A stretch of DNA of 64,000 bases from Thiobacillus sp. (GCA_018263115.1 JADFDC010000002.1:90141-154140), one strand, 5' to 3'. Shown: positions 48,401 to 56,941, counted from the first letter of the stretch. The notes: generated by a model not told the origin, from the letters alone. A program made the numbers and translations.

Positions 48401-49262
48401 CGGAGAAGCCGTGGCGCTCGAACCGGAAGGCATGCCAGCAATGGATGTGCAGGTAGATGAGCTGACCATCGGCAACCAGTCGATGGGACGGCTGGAAGCT
48501 TTCGCGCACGGCATTCCACGGGGCCTGGCGATTGACCAGCTCAATCTGATTCACAAGGACAGCATTGTCAGCATGTCGGGCGAATGGAAAGATACCGGCA
48601 AGGGCGAAACCCGCATGAAGATGAATGCGGATATCCGCAATGCAGGTCTTGCGCTTGAGCGTTTTGGCTATGGCAACGCGCTCAGGCGCGGTACGGCGCA
48701 GATTCAAGGCGAGGTTACCTGGCAGGGTTCGCCTGCAGATTTTGCTTTCGGCACGCTTGCCGGCACGCTGCAAATGACGGCAAAGAGTGGTCAGTTCACC
48801 AAGGTGGAACCTGGCGCGGGCAAGCTGCTTGGCGTGTTGAGCCTGCAATCCATACCCAGGCGGCTGAGCCTGGATTTTCGCGATGTGTTTTCCGAAGGGT
48901 TCGCATTCGACCAGATTTCCTCTACCATGCAACTGGCCAAGGGAACCGTGTATACCAACGATTTCCTGATGAAAGGCCCCTCGGCGACAGTGAAAATGTC
49001 TGGCCTGGCGAAGCTGCAGGATGAATCCGTCAGGTTGCGTGTCAAGGTCATTCCAAAACTGTCCGAAGGCGTGGCGGTGGCTGGAGCGCTTCTGGGCGGC
49101 CCGGTCGCGGGCCTGGGCGCACTGGTGATGCAGAAGGCCTTGAAAGACCCCATCGAGGAAGCCATTTCATTCGAGTATCTGGTTGATGGTGGCTGGGATG
49201 ACCCCACTGTTACCAGGCTAGCGAAACCCAAACCCATTCAGGAACAAGAATCGGATTCATGA
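45471..49262 (+). CDS. yhdP: YhdP-family AsmA-like envelope protein
   Basis: A 1263-residue protein with one N-terminal membrane helix (about 16-38) and a long beta-rich periplasmic body of DUF3971/AsmA_2 type, as in TIGR02099. Members bridge the inner and outer membranes and take part in phospholipid transport. Evidence includes the N-terminal ISLEQIDGEWGGARPRITLDGVRL and the C-terminal GKLLGVLSLQSIPRRLSLDFRDVFSEGFAFD. GAVLGGPVAGLGALVMQKALKDP-like text closes the protein. The nitrilase gene starts 4 bases later. Confidence 0.93.
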   Translation: MTVPVSHSFFRRNWLKGLLALMIVFPLLVLAVSYWWLLPNLPRYKDTVASVLSAATGYTISLEQIDGEWGGARPRITLDGVRLYEGNRPLLHFSRLEGRFGWRSLLTLEPRFHDLSVSAPAIAVRRAENGMFYVGGLKIDPNSKDTSFSDWLLKQGEVKIEGATLAWIDETSGSPPLVLRNVSFNLQNLLRRHVFTFRAMPPANVATPVVIEGMLLGSSLSARDEWHGTLNADVGAVSLEALRPWLPASWSDARGHGSVALVTEIDKGQLVSLEAKLNLADLHLKLDDRHPPVNLERAAGKFGWKQESGSQTLWGRRAILKPAGAVSSGPFDLAFKWGGEERSVVVSDVQLYTLAGLTGSLPLEPSLADRLRASQPKGLIEELALRWRGEFASPKAFSVQGKFTGLGWAAMGQMPGASNLSGTLRGDEEKGVYSLTGAKAAIDLPTVFSDPRLQFDTLNIRGSWKKQRPQGYTLEISEAALSNTDLAAHVFGRYHWLGKGPGVADLSGRLDRAVGARVERYLPVMVNEDTHVWLRQGILRGEAYDSTFQLKGDLSRFPFRNPQEGIFRVSGKVRGAQIHYAEDYPPIDDVDGELIFDGVRMEIRSDKASIFGAQLNKVRAVIPDLEAKEELLIVDGEASGPAQEFIRFVNFSPVTDRIGGLTEEMSATGNLHLLMNIKVPLRHSRDTTLAGRLTFAGNTVFPAPDLPRLEQVGGKLEFTDSDVTTPQMTAKVLGGDASFSAATENGTVRVRGQGLLKATALDTWMGKEIASRLSGQTNWKGELTLGRDQTRVRLESALTGLESRLPAPMNKSASSAIPLLLEHQTISKNEDGFNLQYGRLASAVWTTQQTPSGHRLDRGELRFGDKAKLPTESGLQVSGYVRTFDLGGWVDLLPKGGDGEATHLSGINLTLSRLDFLGRSFHDIAVSGKLKSNLLRASVNGREMEGNLTYRLAGETPARLSMQFRHFTLPEPAESRGGEAVALEPEGMPAMDVQVDELTIGNQSMGRLEAFAHGIPRGLAIDQLNLIHKDSIVSMSGEWKDTGKGETRMKMNADIRNAGLALERFGYGNALRRGTAQIQGEVTWQGSPADFAFGTLAGTLQMTAKSGQFTKVEPGAGKLLGVLSLQSIPRRLSLDFRDVFSEGFAFDQISSTMQLAKGTVYTNDFLMKGPSATVKMSGLAKLQDESVRLRVKVIPKLSEGVAVAGALLGGPVAGLGALVMQKALKDPIEEAISFEYLVDGGWDDPTVTRLAKPKPIQEQESDS

Positions 49263-49266
49263 CAAC

Positions 49267-50220
49267 ATGACAGTCAAAAAAACCTCTTCAATTGCCAAGA
49301 CCAAGGGTTCGCGCACCAAGGCACCCGCAGCCAGGAAACAGGCCGCGCCGGCAGGTACCGTCCGGGTGGCGGCCATTCAGATGGCTTCCGGACCCGGTGT
49401 GGCAGCCAATCTGGCAGAAGCTGAACGGTTGATCGAACAGGCCGTCAGCGACGGCGCGCAGCTGGTCGCATTGCCCGAATATTTTGCCATCATGGGTTTG
49501 AAGGACACCGACAAGGTCAAGGTTCGCGAGCCGGAAGGCAAAGGCCCGATACAGAATTTCCTTTCACGCATGGCCAAAAAGCATCACATCTGGCTGGTGG
49601 GCGGATCGGTGCCGCTGGAATGCGACAACCCGGACAAGGTGCGCAACAGTTGCCTGGTATACGACGACCGAGGCAAGCAGGTGGCGCGGTACGACAAGAT
49701 TCATCTGTTTGGCCTGGATCTGGGCAACGAGCACTACAAGGAAGAAAAGACCATCGAGCCAGGCAACGAAATCGTGGTGGTCAACAGTCCGTTCGGCCGC
49801 ATCGGCCTGTCGATCTGCTATGACCTGCGCTTTCCGGAACTATACCGCTCCATGCCGGACGTCGATGTCATCATGGTGCCTTCCGCTTTTACAGCGACTA
49901 CCGGCAAGGCGCATTTCGAAACCCTTGTGCGCGCCCGCGCCATCGAGAATCTGGCTTATGTCATCGCGCCCGCGCAAGGCGGCTATCATTTGTCCGGTCG
50001 CGAAACCAATGGCGACTCGATGATCGTCGATCCGTGGGGCGTGGTACTTGATCGCCTGCCGCGCGGCTCTGGCGTGGTCATTGCCAACATCAACCCTGGT
50101 TATCAGGCCAGCTTGCGCAAGAGTCTGCCCGCACTCAAGCATCGCAGCATCGGCTGTGATGAAGTCAGGGTGGAGTTGGTCGAACGCCGGGCGCCAACCC
50201 GCAGCGCCAGCAAGAAGTAA
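49267..50220 (+). CDS. Carbon-nitrogen hydrolase (Nit/omega-amidase family)
   Basis: A 317-residue nitrilase-superfamily amidase. The catalytic triad is Glu in ALPEYFAIMG near 72, Lys in RYDKIHLFGLDLG near 140 and Cys in SICYDLRFPELYR near 183. Closest to bacterial Nit1/YbeM-like enzymes that hydrolyse deaminated glutathione or 2-oxoglutaramate. The Lys/Ala-rich N-terminal 30 residues are unusual; a later start cannot be excluded but there is no good alternative. Precedes tldD by 9 bases, a common betaproteobacterial order. Confidence 0.92.
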   Translation: MTVKKTSSIAKTKGSRTKAPAARKQAAPAGTVRVAAIQMASGPGVAANLAEAERLIEQAVSDGAQLVALPEYFAIMGLKDTDKVKVREPEGKGPIQNFLSRMAKKHHIWLVGGSVPLECDNPDKVRNSCLVYDDRGKQVARYDKIHLFGLDLGNEHYKEEKTIEPGNEIVVVNSPFGRIGLSICYDLRFPELYRSMPDVDVIMVPSAFTATTGKAHFETLVRARAIENLAYVIAPAQGGYHLSGRETNGDSMIVDPWGVVLDRLPRGSGVVIANINPGYQASLRKSLPALKHRSIGCDEVRVELVERRAPTRSASKK

Positions 50221-50229
50221 GAGAGAACA

Positions 50230-51702
50230 ATGAATCCCGTTGAAGCACTTTCCCCCATCCAGTCCGCTGAAAAGCTGTTCGATGTCGCGCAGCGCACCTT
50301 GCTTGCGCCGAACGAGCTCGACAGCCAGAAACTCGCGCCGGTATTCGGCAAGCTGTTGACGCATGATCTCGACTACGCCGACCTGTATTTTCAGTACAGC
50401 CGTTCCGAGGCCTGGACACTGGAAGAAGGCCAGGTTAAATCCGGCAGTTTCAACATTGATCAGGGCGTGGGCGTGCGTGCGGTGTCAGGCGAAAAAACCG
50501 CCTTCGCCTATTCCGACGAAATCAGCTTCGATGCGTTGTCGCACGCGGCGGATGCCACGCGCGCCATTGCCCGCTCAGGGGGTGGAAAATCGTATGCGGT
50601 GGCCGGGCGAGGGAATGTCCGCAGCCTTTATCAGCCACTCGACCCGCTCGCAAGTCTCGAAGACGCCAAAAAAATCGTCATGCTCGAACGGCTGGAAAAC
50701 ATCGCGCGAAAACTAGATCCGCGCGTCATTCAGGTCATTGCCAGCCTGGCATCCGAATACGAAGTGATTTATGTCGCGCGATCGGACGGCCACACAGCCG
50801 CCGATGTGCGGCCGCTGGTGCGGCTCTCGCTGCAAGTCATCGCAGAGGAAAATGGCCGCCTCGAACAGGGCTCCGGCGGCGGCGGCGGACGTTTCGGTTA
50901 TGAATATTTCACCGATGAAAAACTGGAAGAATACGCCCGCCAGGCCGTGCATCAGGCAGTGACCAATCTGGCTGCAAAGCCCGCCCCAGCAGGCACCATG
51001 ACAGTGGTGCTGGGACCAGGCTGGCCCGGCATTCTATTGCACGAGGCAATCGGACACGGTCTTGAGGGCGACTTCAACCGCAAGGGCAGTTCCGCGTTTT
51101 CCGGACGCATCGGCGAGCGCGTGGCCGCGCCAGGCGTCACCGTCGTGGATGATGGCACGTTGCCGCAGCGCCGCGGCTCACTCAATGTCGATGATGAAGG
51201 CAATCCCACCCAGCGCACCGTGCTGATCGAAGATGGCATCCTTACCGGCTACATGCAGGACAGCCTCAACGCCCGCTTGATGGGTGTACCCGTTACTGGA
51301 AATGGAAGGCGCGAATCCTTTGCCCACCTGCCCATGCCGCGCATGACCAACACCGTCATGCTAGGCGGCGACAAGGACCCTGCGGAAATTCTCGCCTCGG
51401 TCAAGAACGGTTTGTATGCCGTCAACTTTGGCGGCGGCCAGGTCGACATTACCAGCGGCAAGTTCGTCTTTTCCACCGCCGAGGCCTACCTGATTGAAAA
51501 CGGCAAGGTGACCTATCCGGTCAAGGGCGCGACCCTAATCGGAAACGGCCCCGATGCGCTGACGCGTGTGTCCATGATCGGCAATGACATGCAGCTGGAT
51601 TCAGGTGTCGGCACCTGCGGTAAGGAGGGGCAGAGCGTGCCGGTGGGTGTGGGACAGCCGACGTTGAGGATAGACGGGTTGACGGTGGGGGGGACGGGTT
51701 GA
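50230..51702 (+). CDS. tldD: Metalloprotease TldD
   Basis: The 490-residue zinc protease subunit works with TldE/PmbA to mature peptides such as microcins and to degrade unfolded peptides. The HEXXXH motif is [18 protein letters not shown] near 266-283. [14 protein letters not shown] near 216 and the C-terminal [23 protein letters not shown] are typical. No tldE/pmbA lies in this window. Confidence 0.96.
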   Translation: MNPVEALSPIQSAEKLFDVAQRTLLAPNELDSQKLAPVFGKLLTHDLDYADLYFQYSRSEAWTLEEGQVKSGSFNIDQGVGVRAVSGEKTAFAYSDEISFDALSHAADATRAIARSGGGKSYAVAGRGNVRSLYQPLDPLASLEDAKKIVMLERLENIARKLDPRVIQVIASLASEYEVIYVARSDGHTAADVRPLVRLSLQVIAEENGRLEQGSGGGGGRFGYEYFTDEKLEEYARQAVHQAVTNLAAKPAPAGTMTVVLGPGWPGILLHEAIGHGLEGDFNRKGSSAFSGRIGERVAAPGVTVVDDGTLPQRRGSLNVDDEGNPTQRTVLIEDGILTGYMQDSLNARLMGVPVTGNGRRESFAHLPMPRMTNTVMLGGDKDPAEILASVKNGLYAVNFGGGQVDITSGKFVFSTAEAYLIENGKVTYPVKGATLIGNGPDALTRVSMIGNDMQLDSGVGTCGKEGQSVPVGVGQPTLRIDGLTVGGTG

Positions 51703-51870
51703 GTCAGTCTTTGACGGGCAACCGTCGGCCTACTGCTGGTTAATTGACCAACAGAATTCATCAAGTGCGATACACAACATTTTTTCGTATAAATCTTATC
51801 CGGCCTTGAATCTGTTGCGCATAATGAAAATGCAGCAAGCTTGGTTGTTCATTTTCGAAAAGGACGAATT

Positions 51871-52284
51871 ATGAATCGCAGATCGATGTTATTGTTTTCA
51901 GCGGCCGCACTGATCGGCCTGTCAGGTTGTGAAACTCATCCCTACTATGGTGACGTCAGGGTTCATGATCGTGACTATGATGTCCGTGTCGTCTTTACGG
52001 ATCGCGATCGCGTGATGATTCGTGATTACTATCGCGATTACTACCGCGGTCTTCCCCCTGGCTTGGCCAAGAAAGGCAAGATTCCTCCAGGCCACGCGCA
52101 TAAACTCCGCCGCCACTATGGTGTGCCGCCTGACGCAAGCTGGCAGTATTTGCCGGCTGATCTGGAGAGGCGTTTAAGTCGCTTGCCCGATAACTATATT
52201 CGTGTGATTGTCGGCACGGATGTGGCAATCCTGCATACCCGAACTCGGGTAGTGTTGGACCTTATCGAAGACCTTGACGATTGA
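51871..52284 (+). CDS. Small basic lipoprotein, hypothetical
   Basis: A 137-residue protein with lipobox LSGC (Cys 20). An Arg/Tyr/Asp-rich segment (DRDYDVRVVFTDRDRVMIRDYYRDYYRG) follows, then GLPPGLAKKGKIPPGHAHKL, a pattern seen in RcnB-like/anti-virulence periplasmic proteins. AAGGA precedes the ATG. The family is only tentatively recognised. The last third ends in an acidic DLIEDLDD. Confidence 0.75.
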   Translation: MNRRSMLLFSAAALIGLSGCETHPYYGDVRVHDRDYDVRVVFTDRDRVMIRDYYRDYYRGLPPGLAKKGKIPPGHAHKLRRHYGVPPDASWQYLPADLERRLSRLPDNYIRVIVGTDVAILHTRTRVVLDLIEDLDD

Positions 52285-52361
52285 GTAATCAACTTGCGAG
52301 TGAGGGTGAGTGAGGCAAACCTGTTTCATTCACCCCACGACCTTGAACAATAACGTTCAAG

Positions 52362-53753
52362 TCACTCAAACTCCATTGACCGGAAAATCCTCCCCGCGTT
52401 GATCTTGGCAAGTTCTTCCGATGTATGCAGATGCAGGTAGGCGGACTGGTCGATCTTGTAGGCGTCGTCGAGTGAGCCGCCATTCCTGATCAGTTCAGCC
52501 ACTTTGCCGCGCAGGTAAACGAGATAATCGCGCGTCCATTTGCGCACGGTTTTCATGTCAGTTGGTCCGCCATGGCCGGGAATGACGATCTCGGCGCCCA
52601 GCGCTTCGAATTTGTCCCACACTTCAATCCAGCGTTTGGTGTCGGTGTCTTCGAATACCGGCAGCATGCGTTCATGGAATGCGGTGTCGCCGGAAATTAC
52701 CAGTTTCCTTTCAGGCAGCCAGACCATCGTATCGCCATGATGGTGCGCGTTTCCAAGGTGCAGAACCTGGATGTTCCATGAGCCCATTTTCAGATCCAGC
52801 TTGTCGTCGAACACGATGTCCGGCAGCGCGACTTCGGTCTTGAAGGCCTTGTCGCGGGCGCGTGACTTCATGACAGCCAGCGCTTCGTAGCCGTACTTCT
52901 CAATATGTTCCGCCGTGTGACGATGCGCGACGATTTTCGCGCCCTGTTCCTTCCAGTAATTTGACCCCAGCATGGCGTGGCCCTGGCTGTTTTCCAGCAC
53001 GACGTATTTCACCGGTTGTTTGGTGCGTTTTCTTATTTCCTCATGCAGCGACTGAGCCAGCAGGTAGTTGTCTCCGGCATTCATCACCAGTACGCCATCC
53101 TCGGTAATGATGAAGGACAGGTTGTTGTTGTGTCCCGAGTTGTCATAGGTGCCGGGTGCGGTGGCGCCGATGGCTGACCATACGTTGGGAATGACTTCCT
53201 GCGGCAGGTCATAGAGAAAAGAGTTGGGCGACTTGTCGAGTGACAGTACCGGCATGCCGGCGGCGCGCCACTTGAAGAATCCGTCGGAATAATTTTTGAC
53301 ATTGGCGTAGCCGAGCTTCATCAGCGTCTCCGCTGCAAGCGGGCTGCGCTGGTTGACGCCGCAGTAGGTGACGATGGGCGTGTTCTTGTTGGGCACATAG
53401 GATTCGATCTGGAATTCCAGCCAGCCGCGGGTGATGTTGAAAAACTGCGGCGCCTCGATGCGGCCGCCTAGTAGCGCCAGTTCCGCCGGAGTGCGTACGT
53501 CGATGACAACGGTTTCAGGTTGCGCTTTCAGCAAAGCCTGCAGTTCCTGTGTGTTGATGTTGGTGATGCGCTTGTTGACACCGTCCAGCAACTGTTTCGC
53601 AGCTTCGGTCAATGCAGGTGGTTCGGGAATGGTAAAGACAGGCTTCGCTGGTTCGGATTTTGAACTGACAGGTTTTTCCTGCGCCAGTACAGCGGCGTTT
53701 CCCAAAAGGGCGAGGGAAAACAGCAGGGCGGAATAGGGCGAGAGAATTGGCAT
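52362..53753 (-). CDS. Exported rhodanese-metallo-beta-lactamase fusion with degenerate metal motif
   Basis: A 463-residue protein. After a signal peptide (about 1-24) comes a rhodanese-like domain (about 65-175) with VVIDVRTPAELALLGG and an active-site loop YCGVNQRSPLAAE that keeps its Cys. A metallo-beta-lactamase fold (about 195-440) follows. Later MBL motifs are recognisable (LGNAHHHGDT, SGDTAFH, PGHGGPTDM). The first one, normally HxHxDH, reads NSQGHAML, so most zinc ligands of site 1/2 are lost. The rhodanese half may still transfer sulfur. Function of the fusion is unknown. Confidence 0.83.
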   Translation of the reverse strand: MPILSPYSALLFSLALLGNAAVLAQEKPVSSKSEPAKPVFTIPEPPALTEAAKQLLDGVNKRITNINTQELQALLKAQPETVVIDVRTPAELALLGGRIEAPQFFNITRGWLEFQIESYVPNKNTPIVTYCGVNQRSPLAAETLMKLGYANVKNYSDGFFKWRAAGMPVLSLDKSPNSFLYDLPQEVIPNVWSAIGATAPGTYDNSGHNNNLSFIITEDGVLVMNAGDNYLLAQSLHEEIRKRTKQPVKYVVLENSQGHAMLGSNYWKEQGAKIVAHRHTAEHIEKYGYEALAVMKSRARDKAFKTEVALPDIVFDDKLDLKMGSWNIQVLHLGNAHHHGDTMVWLPERKLVISGDTAFHERMLPVFEDTDTKRWIEVWDKFEALGAEIVIPGHGGPTDMKTVRKWTRDYLVYLRGKVAELIRNGGSLDDAYKIDQSAYLHLHTSEELAKINAGRIFRSMEFE

Positions 53754-53845
53754 CGTGAAAACCTCTGAATGAGTTGATGCCAGTCTAGTTAATGCCGGGC
53801 AGGGCCGCCACGGTAGAAATGTGCTGGCCCTGTGAAGTTGCGGTG

Positions 53846-54490
53846 TCAGCCCATCATTTTCCGCAGCAGCGCTTCGATGTCAGCGCCGCCAGCAGGAATG
53901 CCGCCTTGCGGCGTAAGCTGATTGACGAGATCGGGCAGGATGTCGGTCAGGTCATTCGCTGCCTCGTCCTCGCTCATGCCGGCGGCTTGCGCAAGCTGGC
54001 TGAGATGGCCCGACCCGCCCAATACCTGGCGGATCTGATCGGGAGAAATGGGCAGGTTGTCGCCAGAACTGACCCACGAGTCCACCTGCTGGCCCATGCC
54101 AGCGCGCTTGAAAATATCCTGAATGCCGCCCAGCCCGCCCAATGCACCCTCAAGTCCGGTGTCCGGCATGGCGTTGGAACGGCCACCACCCAGCATGCCG
54201 CCCAGAATATCGCCCAGACCACCGCCGCCGCCAGCGGCCCGGCCGCCACCCAGCATGCCCCCAAGAATGTCACCCATCCCCCCACCCGCCCCAGACTGGC
54301 TGCCACCACCCAGCATGCCGCCAAGTATGCTGCCCAGCCCGCCGCCCTGGCCGGCTCCCTGGCTGGCGCCCGCGCCACGGTTCATCATCATGGACAGGAC
54401 CGCCATGATCAGCGCCATTTTGGGATCAGCGCCCCGCATCTGTCCGCCACCACGTAGAACGCTGCCCAAAACCGTATCCAGTAATCCCAT
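53846..54490 (-). CDS. YidB/DUF937-family protein with Gly-rich repeats
   Basis: A 214-residue protein starting MGLLDTVLGSVL, as YidB does, and ending in the DUF937-type region with ISPDQIRQVLGGSGHLSQLAQAAGMSEDEAANDLTDILPDLV. Between them is an expanded low-complexity part with three copies of a GLGDILGGMLGGG unit. GAGGAG precedes the chosen ATG; the frame opens 21 codons earlier without a site. The function of YidB is unknown. Confidence 0.85.
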   Translation of the reverse strand: MGLLDTVLGSVLRGGGQMRGADPKMALIMAVLSMMMNRGAGASQGAGQGGGLGSILGGMLGGGSQSGAGGGMGDILGGMLGGGRAAGGGGGLGDILGGMLGGGRSNAMPDTGLEGALGGLGGIQDIFKRAGMGQQVDSWVSSGDNLPISPDQIRQVLGGSGHLSQLAQAAGMSEDEAANDLTDILPDLVNQLTPQGGIPAGGADIEALLRKMMG

Positions 54491-54605
54491 GTTCGTCTCC
54501 TCGAATTTTGCGAACCCACACTCTAATCGGCTTTGTGCTGGGTGGTCAGGCACACGCCGGAAATTTACGTTTTCAAGGGCTATCCATGGAGGCGGAATGA
54601 TGGAG

Positions 54606-54645
54606 TGGACAACGAATGCAATACCCGACTACAATACTCGGGTAT
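54606..54645 (+). promoter_or_regulatory. Promoter with overlapping palindromic operator
   Basis: TGGACA and TACAAT are spaced by 18 bases. The -10 box lies between the arms ATACCCGA and TCGGGTAT (54621-54628 and 54638-54645), an 8-9-8 inverted repeat typical of a repressor site. It is about 40 bases upstream of the ankyrin gene. Confidence 0.45.
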
Positions 54646-54682
54646 TAAGCCGGGTGGCCGGCTGCGTTACAGGAGTTGAAAC

Positions 54683-55267
54683 ATGTCAGAACAATTGATT
54701 GAAGCGATTCGCTCGGGCGATGCCAGCAGGGTCAAAACCCAGCTTGCTCAGGGCACGGACGCCAATGCGCGCGATGCCTACGGCGCAACCGCCCTGATGC
54801 TGGCCGCGCATGCGGGCAATCTGGAAATCGTGAATCTTTTGATAGCTGCGGGCGCGGAGGTTGATGCGAAAGACGAGCTCGGCTGGACCGCGCTGATCAA
54901 GGCCTGCTACAACGATGTCGAAGATCGTGGCTATCCCGAAGTGGTAGCGCGGTTGATCGAGGCCGGCTCGGATCCCAATGTGAAAATCGGTTACGGCATC
55001 CGCCCGCTGATGCTGGCGGCAGGCTACGGCGAGTCTGGCGTGTGCGAGGCCCTGCTGGCGGGTGGCGCCGATGTACTGGCGAAGAATGACGGCGGCCTGA
55101 CCGCGCTGATGATGGTCAAGGACAAGTTCTATGTCGAAGTCATCAACCTGCTGCATGCGGCTGAACGCGATGCAGGCGTGGGCGAAGGCAGCTGTTCCAC
55201 CAAGAATGCGCCGGGTTCGAATGTCGTCACGTTCCTGAAACCCCAGGCGCGCAATCCCGATCATTAA
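54683..55267 (+). CDS. Ankyrin-repeat protein
   Basis: A 194-residue protein composed of about four ankyrin repeats: DANARDAYGATALMLAAHAGNLEIVNLLIAAGA, VDAKDELGWTALIKACYND, DPNVKIGYGIRPLMLAAGYGESGVCEALLAGGA and DVLAKNDGGLTALMMVKDKF. There is no signal peptide. A protein-binding role is expected; the target is unknown. It may be cotranscribed with the CDGSH gene 43 bases later. Confidence 0.9.
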   Translation: MSEQLIEAIRSGDASRVKTQLAQGTDANARDAYGATALMLAAHAGNLEIVNLLIAAGAEVDAKDELGWTALIKACYNDVEDRGYPEVVARLIEAGSDPNVKIGYGIRPLMLAAGYGESGVCEALLAGGADVLAKNDGGLTALMMVKDKFYVEVINLLHAAERDAGVGEGSCSTKNAPGSNVVTFLKPQARNPDH

Positions 55268-55310
55268 AACGAACACCACTTCTAACAATATACGGAGGAG
55301 AAATTAAAAA

Positions 55311-55547
55311 ATGGACGATCCCGTCATCGCGCAAAAAGCGCCTTATGAACTGGAGCTGGAACCCGGCACGTATTACTGGTGTTCCTGCGGCCGCTCCAAA
55401 AGCCAGCCGTTTTGCGACGGATCGCACGAAGGCTCCGGTTTCGAACCCAAGGAATTCGTCATCGCGGAAAAGCAGACGGTGTATCTGTGCGGTTGCAAGT
55501 GGACAGCCGATCCTCCATTTTGCGATGGCGCGCACGAAAGCTTGTAA
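55311..55547 (+). CDS. CDGSH-type iron-sulfur protein
   Basis: A 78-residue protein with two CDGSH-like [2Fe-2S] motifs. The first is WCSCGRSKSQPFCDGSH near residues 23-39, the second LCGCKWTADPPFCDGAH near 59-75, each with the C-x-C...C-x3-H ligand set. Such doubles occur as small redox proteins in bacteria. A strong GGAGGAG ribosome site lies about 13 bases upstream. Confidence 0.93.
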   Translation: MDDPVIAQKAPYELELEPGTYYWCSCGRSKSQPFCDGSHEGSGFEPKEFVIAEKQTVYLCGCKWTADPPFCDGAHESL

Positions 55548-55606
55548 ACAGTCACTATCGCATCGATAGCTTGTCGGGTGAATGAGCGTCTGATAGCATT
55601 TGGCCC

Positions 55607-55675
55607 ATGAACAAACGGTTTGAAAGCTTTTTTTATTTCTTTTTTCCCACGCTTCAGGCGGCCGGGAGGGAATGA
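55607..55675 (+). CDS. Phe/Tyr-rich attenuator leader peptide of aroG
   Basis: A 22-codon ORF encodes MNKRFESFFYFFFPTLQ and five more residues, with six Phe and one Tyr among residues 5-13. An intrinsic terminator follows 27 bases later and the DAHP synthase start comes next. This is the architecture of ribosome-mediated attenuation: stalling at Phe codons would disfavour the terminator. Ribosome binding site is weak. Confidence 0.8.
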   Translation: MNKRFESFFYFFFPTLQAAGRE

Positions 55676-55701
55676 CGCAAGCTTCGCAAACATCCCGAAA
55701 G

Positions 55702-55727
55702 ACCGCCAGCCCCCTGGCGGTTTTTTA
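55702..55727 (+). terminator. Attenuator terminator before aroG
   Basis: ACCGCCAG and CTGGCGGT pair around a CCCC loop and are followed by TTTTTTATT. Located between the Phe-rich leader ORF and aroG. A GCGGCC-containing segment in the leader region could form a competing antiterminator. Confidence 0.85.
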
Positions 55728-55750
55728 TTGGGGGCGGAAAGAGAACTGAC

Positions 55751-56827
55751 ATGACGCATTACAAAACCGATGACACCCGTGTCGAGCAGGTTGGCGAACT
55801 GATTTCGCCAGCAAAGCTCATGGCCGATCTGCCCGCCAGCGACCGGGTGACGGAAACCGTTTTCGCGGCACGAAACCAGATCCACGACGTGTTGCGCGGC
55901 GCCGATGATCGTCTCGTTGTGATTGTCGGCCCCTGTTCCATTCACGACCCCAAGGCGGCGATCGAATACGCGAACAGATTGAAGGCGCTGGCCGATCAGT
56001 TAAAACACGACCTCATCATCATCATGCGGGTATATTTCGAAAAGCCGCGTACCACGGTGGGCTGGAAAGGCCTGATCAACGACCCGCACCTGAATGAAAG
56101 CTTCGACATCAACACCGGCCTGCACATGGCCCGCAGGATACTGATCGAGATCAACGAATTGGGTTTGCCGGCGGCCACCGAATTCCTTGACCTGGTGACG
56201 CCGCAGTACCTGGCCGACCTGATTGCATGGGGCGCGATTGGTGCGCGTACGACCGAGTCACAGTCACACCGGCAGCTTGCCTCCGGCACATCCTGTCCCA
56301 TCGGCTTCAAGAACGGCACGGACGGCAATATCAAAATCGCGGTGGACGCAATCAAGGCCTCGGCCGCGCGGCATCATTTCATCTCCGTCACCAAGGCCGG
56401 GCAGGTTGCGGTTTTCAAGACCGCGGGCAACGAGGACTGCCACGTCATCCTGCGTGGCGGCAAGCAGCCCAATTACGACAGCGCCAGCGTCGAAGCCGCC
56501 TGTCAGGAACTGTCGCACGCGGGCCTGAGCCAGCACGTCATGATTGACCTGTCGCACGCCAATTCCAGCAAGCAATACCAGAAGCAGATCGAGGTGGGGC
56601 AGAACGTGGCCAGCCAGATCGCCAAAGGCGAGCACCGCATCATGGGCATCATGATCGAAAGCCACATCAAGCCCGGCCGGCAGGACGAGTGCCCCGGCAA
56701 GCCGCTTGAATACGGCATGTCCATCACCGATGCCTGTATCGGCTGGGAAGACACCGAACCGCTGCTGCGCGAACTGGCAGCCGCAGTTCAGTCTCGGCGA
56801 ATCAAAGAGCCGCTGGACGAGCAATAA
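55751..56827 (+). CDS. aroG: 3-deoxy-7-phosphoheptulonate (DAHP) synthase
   Basis: First enzyme of the shikimate pathway, joining phosphoenolpyruvate and erythrose 4-phosphate. The 358 residues match the AroAI-beta (AroFGH) class: VVIVGPCSIHDPKAA near 56-70, MRVYFEKPRTTVGWKG near 95-110 and IGARTTESQSHRQLASG near 158-174. CHVILRGGKQPNY and MIDLSHANSSKQ carry the metal and PEP ligands. The Phe-rich leader suggests a phenylalanine-regulated isozyme. Confidence 0.95.
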   Translation: MTHYKTDDTRVEQVGELISPAKLMADLPASDRVTETVFAARNQIHDVLRGADDRLVVIVGPCSIHDPKAAIEYANRLKALADQLKHDLIIIMRVYFEKPRTTVGWKGLINDPHLNESFDINTGLHMARRILIEINELGLPAATEFLDLVTPQYLADLIAWGAIGARTTESQSHRQLASGTSCPIGFKNGTDGNIKIAVDAIKASAARHHFISVTKAGQVAVFKTAGNEDCHVILRGGKQPNYDSASVEAACQELSHAGLSQHVMIDLSHANSSKQYQKQIEVGQNVASQIAKGEHRIMGIMIESHIKPGRQDECPGKPLEYGMSITDACIGWEDTEPLLRELAAAVQSRRIKEPLDEQ

Positions 56828-56840
56828 GGGTTAAAATGCT

Positions 56841-56941
56841 GGTGGCGGGCCTCCCCGCATGGCAGCCCCGTGAACCTGGTCAGGTCCGGAAGGAAGCAGC
56901 CATAGCGGATCGTTACCAGTGCCGGGGTTCAGGCTCGCCAC
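56841..56941 (+). ncRNA. ffs: Bacterial small SRP RNA (4.5S)
   Basis: Complementary ends GGTGGCGGGCCT and AGGCTCGCCACT enclose the universally conserved domain IV sequence (GGTCAGGTCCGGAAGGAAGCAGCCA and so on). This binds the Ffh M domain. About 101 bases, immediately upstream of dnaX as in many betaproteobacteria. Ends approximate. Confidence 0.95.
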
